A DNA stretch of 64,000 bases, from positions 84,291,142 to 84,355,141 of the forward strand of contig CM028380.1 of NCBI GenBank assembly GCA_013146195.2, in the 5' to 3' direction. Positions 21,106 to 32,800 of the stretch are shown one piece after another (position 1 is the first letter of the stretch; each line of letters opens with the position of its first letter). Below the pieces are notes generated by a model. The model saw only the letters and a program-made list of their open reading frames with translations. It searched no databases and was not told the origin of the DNA. The DNA comes from Codonopsis lanceolata. Taxonomy: Eukaryota > Streptophyta > Magnoliopsida > Asterales > Campanulaceae. The translations under genes were made by a program, and so were the position numbers.

Positions 21106-21288
21106 ACTCCAAGCCAAATAGTTTCAAATTTGACACTTTAACCCCTGCATTTCACTGTTTTGCGCATCCTGCTTTGTCCTTTTGCATTTTCAACCATGTA
21201 ACTTGACATTTGTTAATGTTTCAACAGGTCTTGATATTTTATGTCATGTTACATATCAGGGGTACGAAATTGGGGTGTCTACAACAAC

Positions 21289-23984
21289 TAAACAATTCAG
21301 GCTAATATATATACACCTCAACGGCTAAACACGCCGGAGGAACAACAAAAGTAAAAAAATAGCTAATGGGATGCTCAGCGGAAGTCTTAACGAGTGAACC
21401 AATACATGCAAGCAAGGCTCGGCCTACAAGTGCCGGCATAAAACTAGAAACATAAGTAGTACTATTAGTCTTAGTCTACACAAGTACAAGTCACTAAAAT
21501 TACACATTCCCAAGCGAAGTCTAAATGACTTGCTTTAACTCAAGCGTCCTTGCCAAAAGAGAAACTAAAAGCCAATGCTACCACCTCTAGGTGCGCAATC
21601 ACGAACAAGAGTAGACGATCAACCTCGATGAGACGGTCCTGGATGGTTAGGATCTAAAACAGTAAAAGGGAGGGGGTAAGTCATAAACACTTTGTAAGCC
21701 ACCAATATGCATGACAGGATATAATGCAAGGCATACATAGGACGTATCAAGCAAGATCATACTAGCACGTAGTTCTCATGTCGCGATGCACGTTGTTTTC
21801 ACATAAATGCTTTAAATAAATCACATAGGATAAGGATATGTTATGGAACCGGTGCCGCTTCGTAGACCTGAAATAGACAAGGTTATCTTGAATGTATTTA
21901 TCGGATGCACGTGTATGATACATCGACCACGATAGTATTGTTCCAAGCGCTCATTGGTTACAACGGGGTACTCTTCTCCACTGTGATCAGTAGTGAAGGG
22001 TGTGTGCACGATTATGGTGTGGCGACCCATTACTACCATGAATCTTGAAATTCATGACGGCGATGCATCGTTAACCATCTAGAAAATTCAAGTAATGCCA
22101 GCTAGACTAATGGTATGCCAAGTAGATATTTACTTGTCACACAAAATCAAGTAAAGGGCGAGTTCGACAAGAGCGAACTCGTCTGAGTCAAGTAGATGTT
22201 TACTCACATAATAAATCAAGTAAGGGAGCGAGATCCACAAGAGCGACTCGTCCAATCAAGTAGGCATGTTACTCTACGATATACAAGTCAAGCATGAGAT
22301 CAATCACATTAAGAATTCCCAAGAGCTAATTTACAATTCAGTTGAACTCTAAACGTCGTAGGGATTAATTGTAGAGTCGGTATTGTTCAAAGGCTTTCTA
22401 AGTGCAACTCTATTTAGTTATCGCTAAAATATTTCCAAGTAGAGGATGAATGCTATATGCAATTCATGGCTCTTTTCTATGTTCTCGATTCATTTACAAT
22501 TAGACTATTAAGTCATACATGACTTTTAGTTCATCAAGATCAAAGTTCCAAAATTGTGAACCCTAGCATGGTCATCATTTTAAAGTCATAATTTACAACA
22601 AGTCGAAGAACAAAAGTTATTCCAAATCTATTCTATAACATTATTCATGCTTGTCACAAGTCCAAATTATCAATTATGAGTCATTAACCCAAAATTTACA
22701 GAAAATTAACTTAAAGAATTTCAAGTTATTAACATGGTGCATGTCTTCTTGAACATGTAACTAGAAACTATCATGAAGGGAGCATGTTTGATATCGAGCA
22801 TATAAAACGAGGGAATTGGGTGCTTACCTTATTCGAAATCCAACGGTTGGATGACAAAACAAATCTAAGATTAAGAAACTAGGGAGAAAGAGCTTCGATT
22901 TGGTGGTCTATACTCAAAAATATGATAGTTGGATCTCCGGTAATGGTGCAAGCAAGGTGGAGGATCTTCAAGCTTTCTTTCTCTCACTAGGAACCAGCAA
23001 ATGACCAAGGACGAAGACAATGACTGATTCTTGAGTTTGGGAAGAGGATGAACTCCCAAAAAGGTCAATCCTAGGTTTGAGTTATTAAGGTTTCTATTGG
23101 TTGATTCATGTTGGCCCTTGATAAAAACACATCAAATGGATGAAATTAAACCTAGAGAGGTCACAAAACATGAGGGGGTTCGAATTGGGTTCAAATGGGT
23201 TTGATGGTTCAAGACAAAAATTCAAATTCAGCAAATCCTGTAAGTGCAGAAAATGGGTCAAAGCGGTCGCATGGTACATAAACCATGCTAGCGCGTGGTA
23301 CTATTCATGGCAGAATTTCATTTTGTGAAGTTATTGGATAGTCAATCTTGTAAAAATCGACCATAAATAGCTCACAACTCCAAATGAGCTGATTTTTTAT
23401 TTTTTTGAAACTAGACTCATTAAACTATATTTTGGCTTTTTAAATTACTCCATTTGGACTTATATTAATCAAAATATGGTTACTACAAGTTCAAGTACAG
23501 AAGCTGAATTTTTGAAAACAGAATTCTGGCACAGCCGTAAGTCAAGACCTAATTGAGGTACTTAGACACCTTGGAAAATTATCAAATTTACAGGGAGTAT
23601 CCTAACATATGCACGTAAAACATACTAAATTTTTAGAAAATTCTATTTAGTAGATTGGTACCAGAATTTTTCTGAAGTTTGCCCAAAAACATGACTGATC
23701 TGTGAAGAAATAAATTGGTCATCTTATTACCAAATGCAACAAGTCTATGAACAAAGATTATGCAAGCATGATAAATACTAGTACACTTGGTCTAGAACTC
23801 AAGTTGAAAACACAAACAATACAAGCAATGAAGGCAATCCTGAGAAACCCTAAGACCCAAACGAATCAACAATGCTTCTAAACTCTCAACCATGCATACT
23901 ATGATCAAGATTAATGTTATAAGTCATATATGAAGGGCACTAAGACTCCAATGGGACTTAGTTAAGTACAAACATGCTAAGATA
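21289..23984 (-). repeat. Element A 3' LTR, inner piece
   Basis: The LTR resumes right after the element B duplication and aligns with 28559-29717 of the right copy until the gap. Beyond that it has no partner in A, but it is LTR-like by comparison with elements E and F. Near 23980 it passes straight into integrase sequence, without the TGTAACACC terminus, the polypurine tract or the chromodomain that precede integrase in E and F. About 0.55 kb is missing by comparison with element F. No gene is supported in this 2.7-kb stretch. Confidence 0.8.
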
Positions 23985-24579
23985 AATACGCATAACTTTT
24001 CTGTCTACTATGAGCCGCATGCAATCTATCTCTAATCAGCTTCACACTCTCGGCCGATTGTTTTACCATTTCAGAACCCCATAACCTAGCTTCACCAACT
24101 TCGTCCCAGAAAATCGGTGAACGACACTTACGCCCATACAAAGCCTCATAAGGAGCCATCTCGATGCTAGATTAGTAATTGTTATTATACGCAAACTCTG
24201 CCAACGGTAGATGTGAATCCCAACTGCCCTTAAAATCCATGGCAAAAGCACGAAGCATGTCCTCCAATATCTATATCAATCTCTCCAACCGCGTATATGA
24301 ATGAGGATGAAAAGCCGTACAAAAATTAAGTTTCGTACCCAAGGCCTCCTGTAATGAATGCCAAAATTTGGAGGTAAATCTAAGATCTCTATCCGATACA
24401 ATACTAACAGTAACACCATGTAGCCTGACAATCTCATGAATGTACAATGCTGCCAATTGACTCAAACTGTAAATAATCGCAATAGGAATAAAATGTGAAG
24501 ATTTTGTCAACCTATCAACAATAACCCAAACAACGTCGAAGCCTCTACGAGTATGTGGCAACCCCGTAACAAAATCCAA
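23977..24579 (-). pseudogene. Element A integrase core, truncated
   Basis: The core shows MDFVTGLPHTRRGFDVVWVI (first catalytic Asp), VSIVSDRDLRFTSKFW (second Asp) and a decayed RLERLI at the Glu site. After a stop come DFKGSWDSHLPLAEFAYNN-type sequence and MAPYEALYGRKCRSPIFWDE. The protein stops near 'QKSYAYLS', where sequence turns into LTR. The C-terminal domain and chromodomain, which elements E and F retain, are gone. The parts share one frame, separated by nonsense codons. Confidence 0.9.
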
Positions 24580-24597
24580 CGTAATATGTTCACATTT

Positions 24598-25809
24598 CTA
24601 TTCCGGAATCTCAAGTGGCTGCAATAAACCGGCCGGTCTCTGGTGCTCGACCTTAACTTGCTGACAAGTCAAGCACCTAGATACATAATCCGCTATTTCT
24701 CTCTTCATGCCATTCCACCAAAACTGTTTCTTCAAGTCACGGTACATCTTAGTACTACCCGGATGTATCATGTACTTGGCCTTGTGAGCCTCATCAAGAA
24801 CCATATGCTTCACTCCGTCGGTAGAAGGAATGCAAACTCTTGCTCGAAAAGTCAAGATACCACTACTATTCATCGCAAACTCGGAAGTCTTATTCTCGCC
24901 CAATCCATCAATAATCTTCATGAAATCTGGATCTAACACTTGTGCCTTCTTGTTCAACTCAAACAATATAGGGGTAGCAGGAACACTAGCAAAGATAATA
25001 CCACGCTCGTTCTCAGTAGGACCCCACTCACGAACATCCTCTAGTATTTTCCACTCTCTCATCATCAAACAAGACATGAAAGCCTTCCTACTCAAGGCAT
25101 CCGCAACAACATTTGCTTTCCCAGAATGGTAAAGAATGGTACGATCATGATCCTTAAGCTTCTCCATCTAACGCCTCAGTCTCATATTCAACTCTTTCTG
25201 CGAGAAGAGGTACTTCAAACTCTTATGATCGGTGAACACTTCAAACTTCACCCCACAAAGGTAATGTTTCCACTTGTGAAGCGCGAAAATAATTACTGCT
25301 AACTCAAAGTCGTGTGTAGGATAAATCTGCTCGTAAGGCGACAATTTCCTCGAAGCATAAGCAATAACCCTTCCGTTCTGCATAAGCACGCAACCCAAGC
25401 CTTCTAACGAAGCATCACTATAAATCACAAAATTATCACATCCACTAGACAATGCTAAAATAGGAGCTGTAGTCAATCTCCTCTTCAACTCTTGAAAACT
25501 AGCCTCGCGCTTATCACTCCAAATAAAAGTAGACTTTTTATGAGTCAAGTTCGTTATAGGAGTAGCTATCTTAGAAAATCCCTCAATGAACCTACGATAA
25601 TAACCCACCAATCCCAAGAAACTACGGACTTCGGTCACCGTACTAGGAGTCTTCCGTTTAGTAACAGCCTCCACTTTAGATGGATCCACCACAATACCCG
25701 CACTAGAAACAATGTGCCCAAGAAAAGATACTTGCTCAAGCCAAAAAGCACACTTGCTAAATTTAGCAAAAAGTTGCTTCTCTCGCAATAAGGAAAGAAC
25801 CACTGTCAA
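24598..25809 (-). pseudogene. Element A RT C-terminus, RNase H and integrase zinc domain
   Basis: The frame at 25168-25809 has the RT thumb (FAKFSKCAFWLEQVSFLGHI, VRSFLGLVGYYRRFIEGFS) and RNase H (FVIYSDASLEGLGCVLMQ, HDFELAVIIFALHKWKHYL, FEVFTDHKSLKYLFSQKELN). After a stop, 24598-25167 has ILYHSGKANVVADALSRKA, then the HHCC domain of integrase (H..H in HKAKYMIHPGSTKMYRDLKK, then CLTCQQVK). This is classic chromovirus order, and the motifs are well kept despite the stops. Confidence 0.92.
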
Positions 25810-26013
25810 ATGATTAGCATGTCCCTCTCATGACTTTCAGTACACTAGGATATCGTCGATGAAAACCACAACAAAGCAATCCAAATAATCATGGAATACC
25901 CGATTCATCAAATCCATAAAAACCGCAGGCACGTTTGTCAACCCAAACAGCATCACTACAAACTCATAATGACCATAACGTGTCCGAAAAGTTGTCTTCG
26001 GAACATCCTCTGC

Positions 26014-26784
26014 TCAAACTCTCAATTGGTGATAACCACACCTCAAGTCTAGCTTGGAATACACTACGGACCCCTGAAGTTGATCGAAGAGATCATCAAT
26101 GTGAGGGAAATGATACTTGTTCTTAATAGTAACCTGATTCAACTGCCTGTAATCAATACACAACCGCAAGCTACCGTCCTTCTTTCTCACAAAAAACACC
26201 GGTGCACCCCACGGAGATACACTCGGTTTAATGAACTCCCTATCAAGAAGTTCCTGCAACTGCTCCTTAAGTTCCCTCAACTCTGCGGGAGCCATTCTGT
26301 ATGGTGCCCTAGAAATAGGTGAAGTCCCAGGTAATAACTCAATGCAAAACTCTACCTCTCGATCGGGTGGTAAAGAAAACTCGGTCGAGAACATGTCGGG
26401 AAACTCGCTAACAATTGGGACCTCCTCGAGAGATGTAGTAGGCATACTAGTATCAATCACACAAGCTAAATAACCCGTACACCCTTGAGATAAAAGCTTC
26501 CTAGCTCGCAAAGCAGAAATAACATGTATGCTATTCATGGTATGATCACCCGTAAACACAAACTCCGGAATACCGGGCATGGAAAAAGTAACTCTCTTAC
26601 AACGGCAATCAACTAGAGCATGATAAGTACACAACCAATCCATACCCAAAATCAAATCAAAGTCCTGAATAGGCAAAACTACCAAATCCGCATGCAAGAC
26701 TCGATCACATACAAGCACATCACAAGTCTTATAAACCTCTAGCACCAACAAATGATCACCCAATGGTGTAGACACTTCAAGCAC
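26014..26784 (-). pseudogene. Element A protease tail and RT N-terminal half
   Basis: The start shows the protease C-terminal half (VLPIQDFDLILGMDWL). RT follows with YRMAPAELRELKEQLQELLD, SVSPWGAPVFFVRKKDGSLR, CIDYRQLNQVTIKNKYHFPH and SKLDLRCGYHQLRV. A TGA at 26014 stands where CGA would be expected, and the frame continues to the catalytic FIDD near 25850-25867. The protease active site just upstream (near 26862-26890) reads IDPRSTHSYV, where related elements usually have D-P/S-G. Confidence 0.9.
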
Positions 26785-27530
26785 ATAAGGTAACTAAGAA
26801 GGTAACATGCACAAATGTTCTATGAAATGCGATGCAACATAGGAATGAGTAGACCTCGGATCTATAAGAACTCGAGCCCTATGATCGAAGACAGAGAGAA
26901 TACCTCCATTGACTGTGGTCGACTCTGGAACACCACGCTGATCAAGCTCAAATACATGAGCTTGCGCCTTAGGACGCCCATCATTATCCCTCTTGGTACC
27001 CGACTACGGCACGGAACCCACGGACTAAGTAGCCTTAATCTTAGGACAATCTCTAACTCGGTGATTTGAATCTCCACATTCCAGACACTGCCCAAGTATG
27101 GTCCTACAATCATTATATGAATGCCCCGACTTGTCACAAATGGAACACCCAACGGGTTCCTCCAGGTTTCTTTGTTTTGCCCTTGCGAAGATGGAGTACG
27201 ACTATCACGACTCTCAGAAGGACGCCTAGACTGTCCATTTGACTGCTGCCTAGACTAGCCACTGTTACGACGGTTGCCCTGATGACTGGACCGACATTCG
27301 AAAACGCCCGACTCTACCACGCAGAATGCTACGAGGTCACTTGAGATGATCTTCTTTGCGACGGCCGATGATGAGGATCGCACATCGCTTCTCGCCTGTG
27401 CTCCTCTATGTCTCTCTCGATCTCATAAGCGCGGTCAACCGCACCCCTATAATCTGTCAACTACAAAGATAAGAGCTGTCTCCTAAACTCATTCTTCAGA
27501 CCCTTCACGAACTTGAGTACCCTCTAGGAC
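26785..27530 (-). pseudogene. Element A gag C-terminus to protease, decayed
   Basis: The minus strand still shows a zinc-knuckle region in broken frames (around 27000-27140, SGHSYNDC and CLECGDSNHRVRDCP), then a degraded linker and the protease start with IDPRSTHSYV. Frameshifts and stops prevent a continuous ORF. The region links the gag core upstream with protease and RT downstream. Confidence 0.7.
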
Positions 27531-27983
27531 TCATCCGATACTAGATGTGCATAATAGAGACTCGGATAGCTCGGTGAGCTTATCTGAATACTGGGCCACT
27601 ATCATAGAACCTTGTTCTAGATCTTGGAATTCCTTCTCCTTCTTCCGCCTCACTACCATAGGTACAAAGGAAGCCTTGAACTCCCTCTCAAAAGTAGACC
27701 AAATCCTCGTAACCCGATTAAGATTCCAGCTTGCTAGCAATACTCTCCACCAATGATTCGCGGCCCCTCTTAGCTTATACACAACTAATACAACTTTCTT
27801 CTTCCTGGTGCAGCCTCTAGAGTGCAAAGATTTTCTCCAATCCTCTAGCCATAACTCTGCCTTACCAGCATCTGACTCTCCCTCGAAAGATGGAGGTTTC
27901 ATCTTCAAGAACCTCTCCAAAGTAGCATTGTTTCTGGCCCTAGGTTCTGGTGGTACATCAATACGAGGTGGCGAAACTCTCAC
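27531..27983 (-). pseudogene. Element A gag capsid core
   Basis: This 150-residue ORF shows the Ty3/gypsy gag domain: FLKMKPPSFEGESDAGKAEL, WLEDWRKSL, LRGAANHWWRVLL, WSTFEREFKASFVP, KKEKEFQDLEQGSMIVAQYS and DKLTELSESL. It is broken at its end by a frameshift near 27531, and gag continues in other frames below. Upstream (27984-28260) the minus strand has a Pro/Gly-rich N-terminus in other frames. It would form the particle shell. Confidence 0.88.
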
Positions 27984-28340
27984 CTCCGGTTCTGGCGGTG
28001 GTGGTGGGGGTGGTACACCTCCCGCCTGACCCTCTGTGCCGACTCAGCAAGAGCAGTCATCATCCTATGAAACAAGCCTGCCATACGAGCATTCTCATCA
28101 CCTTGATTCTGTGGTAGGGGGTATCATAACCTCTGGTTTATCCAGAACTCTAGCCTCTGGTTCAACAGGAACCCTCCTAGGCCCGCCTCTACCTCGGCCA
28201 ATACAAGTTCCACCGCTAGTAGCTCCTCGCCTAGGACCCACCATGATACACCTATAATAAATCACTCGATGTTAGAACATCACGCAAGTACTAACCCAAC
28301 TAGGCCATGGAACCTATCCTCGGCCGATAGCTAATCTATA

Positions 28341-28351
28341 GCTCGATACCA
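28341..28351 (-). promoter_or_regulatory. Element A primer-binding site (tRNA-Met type)
   Basis: The minus strand reads TGGTATCGAGC right inside the right LTR. This is one base short of the TGGTATCAGAGC site complementary to initiator tRNA-Met that most plant gypsy elements use. It marks the inner edge of the 5' LTR at 28352 and the minus orientation of A. Confidence 0.8.
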
Positions 28352-29717
28352 CCAGACGACCCCGACCCCGACCCCCGGCCAGAGGAATCGTGGGTCGTGT
28401 CGTCCAAAATAAGGACTTCAATTCATGTAAGGACTCAATTATTTCAAGCACTAAAAGCCGGAATAATTTAAAACTTTAGAACCTGATATAACAATTAATG
28501 GCAAGTAAACCAAGTCATCGGCGAATTTACAACCGGAACCCAACAACTAAACAATTCATGCTAAAATATATACACCTCAACGGCTAAACACACCGGAGGA
28601 ACAACAAAGTAAATAAGAGCTAATGGGATGCTCACGGCGGAAGTCTTAACGAGTGAACCAATGCATGCAAGCAAGGCTTCCTACAAGTGTCGACATACAA
28701 CTAGAAACATAAGTAGTACTATTAGTCTTAGTCTACACAAGTATAAGTTACCAAGTACACATTCCCAAGCGAAGTCTAAATGACTTGCTTTAACCCAAGC
28801 GCCCTTGCAAAAAGAGAAACCAAAAGCCAATGCTACCACCTCTAAAGAATCACTTAACAAGAGTAGACGATCAACACGATGAGACGGTCCCGATGGTTAG
28901 GATCTAAAACGTAAAAGGGAGGGGGTAAGTCATAAACACTTTGTAAGCCACCAATATGCATGACAAGATATAATGCAAGACATACATAGCACGTATCAAG
29001 CAAGATCATACTAGCACGTAGTTCTCATATCGCGATGCACGTTGTTTTCACATAAGTGCTTTAAATAAATCACATAGGATAAGGATATGTTATGGAACCG
29101 TTGTCGCTCAGACCTCGAAATAGACAAGGTTATATTGAATGTAATTTCTGACACGTGTATGATACATCGACCACGATAGTATTGTTCAAGCGCCCATTGG
29201 TTACAACGAGGTGCTCTCTCCACCGTGGATCGAGAGAAGGGTTTGTGCACAATTATGGTGTGGCGACCCATTACTACCATGAATCTTGAAATTCATGACG
29301 GCGATGCATCAAACCATCTAGACAATTCAAGTAATGCCGCCTAGACTAATGGTATGCCAAGTAGATATTTACTTGTCACACAAAATCAAGTAAGGGGCGA
29401 AGTTCGACAAGAGCGAATCCGTCCGAGTCAAGTAGATATTTACTCACATAATAAATCAAGTAAGGGAACGATCGACAAGAGCGACTCGCCCAATCAAGTA
29501 GGCATGTTACTCTACAATATACAAGTCAAGCATGAGATCAATCACATTAAGAATTCCCAATAGCTAATTTACAATTTAGTTGAACTCTAAACGTCGTAGG
29601 GATTAATTGAAGAGTCAAGATTGTTCAAAGACTTTCTAAGTAACTCCGTTGAGTTATCGCTAAAATATTTCCAAGTAGAGGATGAATGCTATATGCAATT
29701 CATGGCTCTTTTTCTAT
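28352..29717 (-). repeat. Element A 5' LTR, truncated by assembly gap
   Basis: This aligns with 2675-2903 followed by 21289-22480. It supplies the unoccupied reference for the element B insertion site ('cccaacaactaaacaattc', about 28548-28566). The inner end starts ccagacgacc instead of the expected TGTGACGACC. Compared with the left copy it has many small losses, for example around 28670 and 29105. The outer part lies in or beyond the gap. Confidence 0.87.
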
Positions 29718-29817
29718 NNNNNNNNNNNNNNNNNNNNNNNNNNNNNNNNNNNNNNNNNNNNNNNNNNNNNNNNNNNNNNNNNNNNNNNNNNNNNNNNNNN
29801 NNNNNNNNNNNNNNNNN
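29718..29817. other. Assembly gap (100 N)
   Basis: Exactly 100 Ns, the usual placeholder for a gap of unknown size. Sequence to the left is an element A LTR and to the right is inside a Sirevirus gag. The missing DNA includes the end of A, its right flank and the 5' LTR and start of element C, and may be many kilobases. Confidence 0.99.
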
Positions 29818-29929
29818 GAGAAAATATACATACATCGGCGGGTTTGATTCTTTCAAAAGGATCCTAAGAAACCTTGAGACAAGCATACGATAAACCCGGT
29901 GAGGTAATTAATAGTTGCTTTTCTCTAGG

Positions 29930-31680
29930 TAAGCTTATGACAAAAGGAAATGAACATGAGGTTTTAGGCTCTCAGGTAGCTTATGGCATGTTAAGACCAC
30001 GGCTATGAAAGAATCCAAGAACTTAAACAAGATGACTCTTCGTAGTCTCTACGCAAGTTTGAAGGTTTATGAACTTGAAGTTAATCAAGCTCAGAGCAAG
30101 ACAAGCAGTTGAGAGCGTGTCTTTGCGACCATGGTCCAAGAAGAAATCATTGTTGAAACCAAACCTTCTACTTCTTCTGTGAAAATGATTTTCTATATCG
30201 ATGAGCAATTTGCCATGTTTGTAAAGCGTTTTCAAAAAATTTGCAAAATATGGAATAAAGAACACACACCAACAACCTTTTAGGAAGAATGGTGAAAGCT
30301 CATCTAAGGAAGAGCTTGTGTGTTATATAATGTAGGAAGCTTAGGGTCATTTGCCTCAAAATGTCCTAAGCCAAATTTGAAGCATCACAGAAAACCCTCT
30401 TTTAGAAAATTTCAAAAACAAAAGGGTATGTTGGTGAAGACATAGAAGACAAACGGTTGCTACATGGTTTGAGGCCGATTCGAGAAAGAGGAGGAAGAGG
30501 ATTGTGAGCAAGCTAACATATGCTTAATAGCTCATGATTCGAGGTCCTACCTATGACTCACGAAAATGAAGTTGTAGTTTCACCTAGTCCTTTGGACAAA
30601 AATGAAACCAACGGTGATAGCCCGATGGAAGAACTTCTCGAGGATAATCGGGATATGCTTGAAGAATTTAATTCCTTTAGAGTAGCCTATGTTAAAGCGG
30701 CCAAGAGCGTGAGAAACTTACAATGAGAAATCTATGATGGCGGTGAGATTCAAACTCTCAATAGCTGTCAACAAGAGAATATCAAGCGAAGAAAACAAAT
30801 TCCTTTATGACAAAATTGATTGTCTATCTGAGCACATCAAAGGACTTGACCTAGAGAAAATTGCCTTGCAAAGACAATTGACTCCAGGCGACTCGAGGAT
30901 GCATTCGAAGAAATCCTTTCAAGCCAAAAATCTAGTAATGATAAAGCGGCATAGGATATTCGGATGTGCCTCTTAGACAATCTCTTGATCATAGAAAGGT
31001 GAATCCTCAGGACTACAAATGATATTTCCTTCTCTAAACAGACATTTGGAAATATAGGGAAACAAGGCCTTGGTTATTCAAGTGTCCCTACGTTTACCCC
31101 AAGTTCGAGAAAAGGAAAAGCCAAAATAGTGACTCAAATGAGAAGCGATAAGGTAACGGTAGAAAGTGAAATCTGTGGCAGCGGCTATGCCAAGGCAAAG
31201 TCTGGCGCGGTAGAACTCTTGAACCTCTCTAGGTAACTATCAAGTTTGTCCATGAAAGCAGACAAGGCTCCTTTACATTGAAGGTAAACTTAAAGGTATT
31301 CTACGAAATCCTTTTGAAAAAAAGTAATCAACAGAAAAGCTAAAGCTAAGTGCATTTGGTAACCTACCTAGAAAGATTCGAAAGAAACCAATTAAGTCTA
31401 CCATCAACAAACAAAATTTGAACCAAGAATGGATGTCAAGAAAAGGAATAATCATAAGTACTCTTCGGGTTGAAGTCACTAACAGTTCTCTATGGACTTT
31501 CCATTTATGTCACTCTTGCAATTGCCTAGGCCATCGGCACGAGATGCTTGCTGCTAAGGTTCACTCCAAGATCGAGAGACCTAGTTCTCTCAAGGTCAGC
31601 AGGTATGGGTTCAAAGGTTGCTAATCCTTAGGACCGAAAGAAAATAAAGGTACCTTGTTTGCTTTAATTTCTTTTCGGGA
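29930..31680 (+). pseudogene. Element C gag, decayed
   Basis: Translated pieces in changing frames resemble Sirevirus gag: a KESKNLNKMTLRSLYASLKV-like segment (30005-30055), a coiled-coil-like stretch ISSEENKFLYDKIDCLSEHI (ORF 30734-30976), and basic low-complexity sequence. No single frame exceeds 80 codons because of frequent small indels and stops. I could not see an intact zinc knuckle. It starts after the gap, so its N-terminus is missing. Confidence 0.6.
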
Positions 31681-31719
31681 ATGCTTCATGGCTATAGAAT
31701 CGAGGAAAACAAAGACATC

Positions 31720-32800
31720 GGTACCTAGGCGGTGGGCGCTTTCAGAGACACATGGAGGAGCAGTCTTCTTACGGATATAGGCTGAAGCAAAGGACCCATT
31801 GTTATTTTCGGAGATAATGCAAGAGGAAAAACAATTGGATATGGCTCGATTACTAGAGGAAGTCTCTCCATCAACAAAGTTTCTCTAGTGAGTGGTTTAA
31901 AGCACAATCTCTTGAGCATATCCCAGTGCGCGACAAAGGACTTCTATGCCAATTCAACTCCAACCGATGCCTCATCGAAAGACGGTGAATCTGCTCTACT
32001 TGGCCAGGCAATAGACAAGGAAGCGTCTATGTAGTGGACTTAAATCTTCTAGGGAGATTCTCAAGCACGTGTCTAGTAGCCAACAATGTTCGTGACAACG
32101 GTGGCTATGGCACAAGCGTCTCGATCACCTCAACTTCAAGCACCTCTCCAAGCTCTCCAAAAATGGGCTTGTCGAAGGTCTACCTACGGTGTCTGCCGAC
32201 CATGACGAAGTTGTAAAGCTTGCCAACTAGGAAAACTTTCCAAGTCTTCCTTCAAAAGAAAGTACTGTATTGTCTACAAGCAGACCTCTTGACTTTCTGC
32301 ATATGGATCTCTTTGGACCTATCACACAACGGTATTTCGGGAGACAAGTATACACTTGTAGTAGTTGGCGACTACTCTAGATTCACTTGGATTGAAACCA
32401 TGACATCTAAAGATGAAACGTATGATCTAGTCAACTTGCTCTTTTTCGAAGACTTCAAACTCAAAGCTTGAAGACATAAGCGACATAAGATCGGACAACG
32501 AATTCAAGAACAATGGTGTAGAAAATGCTGCGATGACCACGGGATCGACCACAACTTCTCTGCCGGTACTCCTCGACAAAATGGTGTAGGCTGAGCGGAA
32601 GAAACGAGAACAACGATTGAAGCGGCAAGAACAATCTTTGGCGAAGCTAAACTTCAAAGTATTTTTGGGCGAAGCGATCAACAGCATGTTTTACCCAAAA
32701 TAGATCCACAGGTAAACAAGTTTCATAATAAAACTCCATATGAAATATGGAGGAAGATCCCAAACATAGGATTTCTTAAAATCTTCGGTACGTAAATGTT
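31720..32800 (+). pseudogene. Element C protease and integrase, decayed
   Basis: In shifting frames one can read copia protease-to-integrase landmarks: GKTIGYGSITRGSLSINKVS and LKHNLLSIS (31810-31925), then a pre-integrase region with LDHLNFKHLSKLSKNGLVEG (32120-32180). LHMDLFGPI (32300-32325) holds the first catalytic Asp, and DYSRFTWIETMTSKDE (32365-32420) belongs to the core. RSDNEFKN (about 32490-32510) matches the second Asp site. Multiple frameshifts abolish function. Confidence 0.72.

Larger units (their letters stand above)
2904..21283 (-). mobile_element. Element B: Tat/Ogre-type Ty3/gypsy retrotransposon, 18.4 kb, complete ends
   Basis: Both LTRs and both 5-bp target-site duplications (acaac, 2899-2903 and 21284-21288) are present. 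In element (minus) orientation the order is 5' LTR, Arg-type primer-binding site, long leader, gag, a pol ORF of unclear function, RT, RNase H, second RNase H, integrase, then two antisense ORFs, a hAT insertion, a short purine tract (complement of 4722-4735) and the 3' LTR. The large size, this primer-binding site, the dual RNase H and the extra ORFs beyond integrase are hallmarks of the Tat/Ogre lineage. Pol has stops at 16717, 16471, 15769, 15730, 14842 and 14236, plus integrase frameshifts, so B is non-functional. A protease motif and a capsid core are not visible. Confidence 0.92.
19498..21283 (-). repeat. Element B 5' LTR (right copy, 1786 bp)
   Basis: This is the element-sense 5' LTR, starting TGTAGACACC (complement of the right edge) and ending ...AACCCATA. 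The terminal CA of the left copy has become TA. It matches 2904-4721 in order and content, including the 187-bp internal duplication, GTT repeats and 45-bp tandem array. Scattered mismatches and small indels between the two LTRs show the insertion is not very recent. The TATA box here (20946-20957) is better preserved than in the left copy. Confidence 0.92.
2675..29717 (-). mobile_element. Element A: Ty3/gypsy chromovirus (Tekay/Del type), decayed, split by element B
   Basis: On the minus strand the order is 5' LTR (28352-29717, cut by the gap), tRNA-Met primer-binding site, gag, protease, RT, RNase H, integrase, then the 3' LTR (about 23984 down to 21284, continuing at 2903-2675). The left LTR edge begins TGTGAC at 2675, preceded by a candidate 5-bp duplication atcaa (2670-2674). 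The other edge is lost in the gap. Element B interrupts the 3' LTR with an acaac duplication. The uninterrupted right copy around 28540-28560 shows what the empty site looked like. Pol is kept in one frame but carries several stops. The chromodomain and integrase C-terminus are deleted, so A is dead. Confidence 0.88.

Noticed and set aside
29621..29893. ORFs spanning the N gap
   Set aside because: They are artefacts of translating Ns as open codons.
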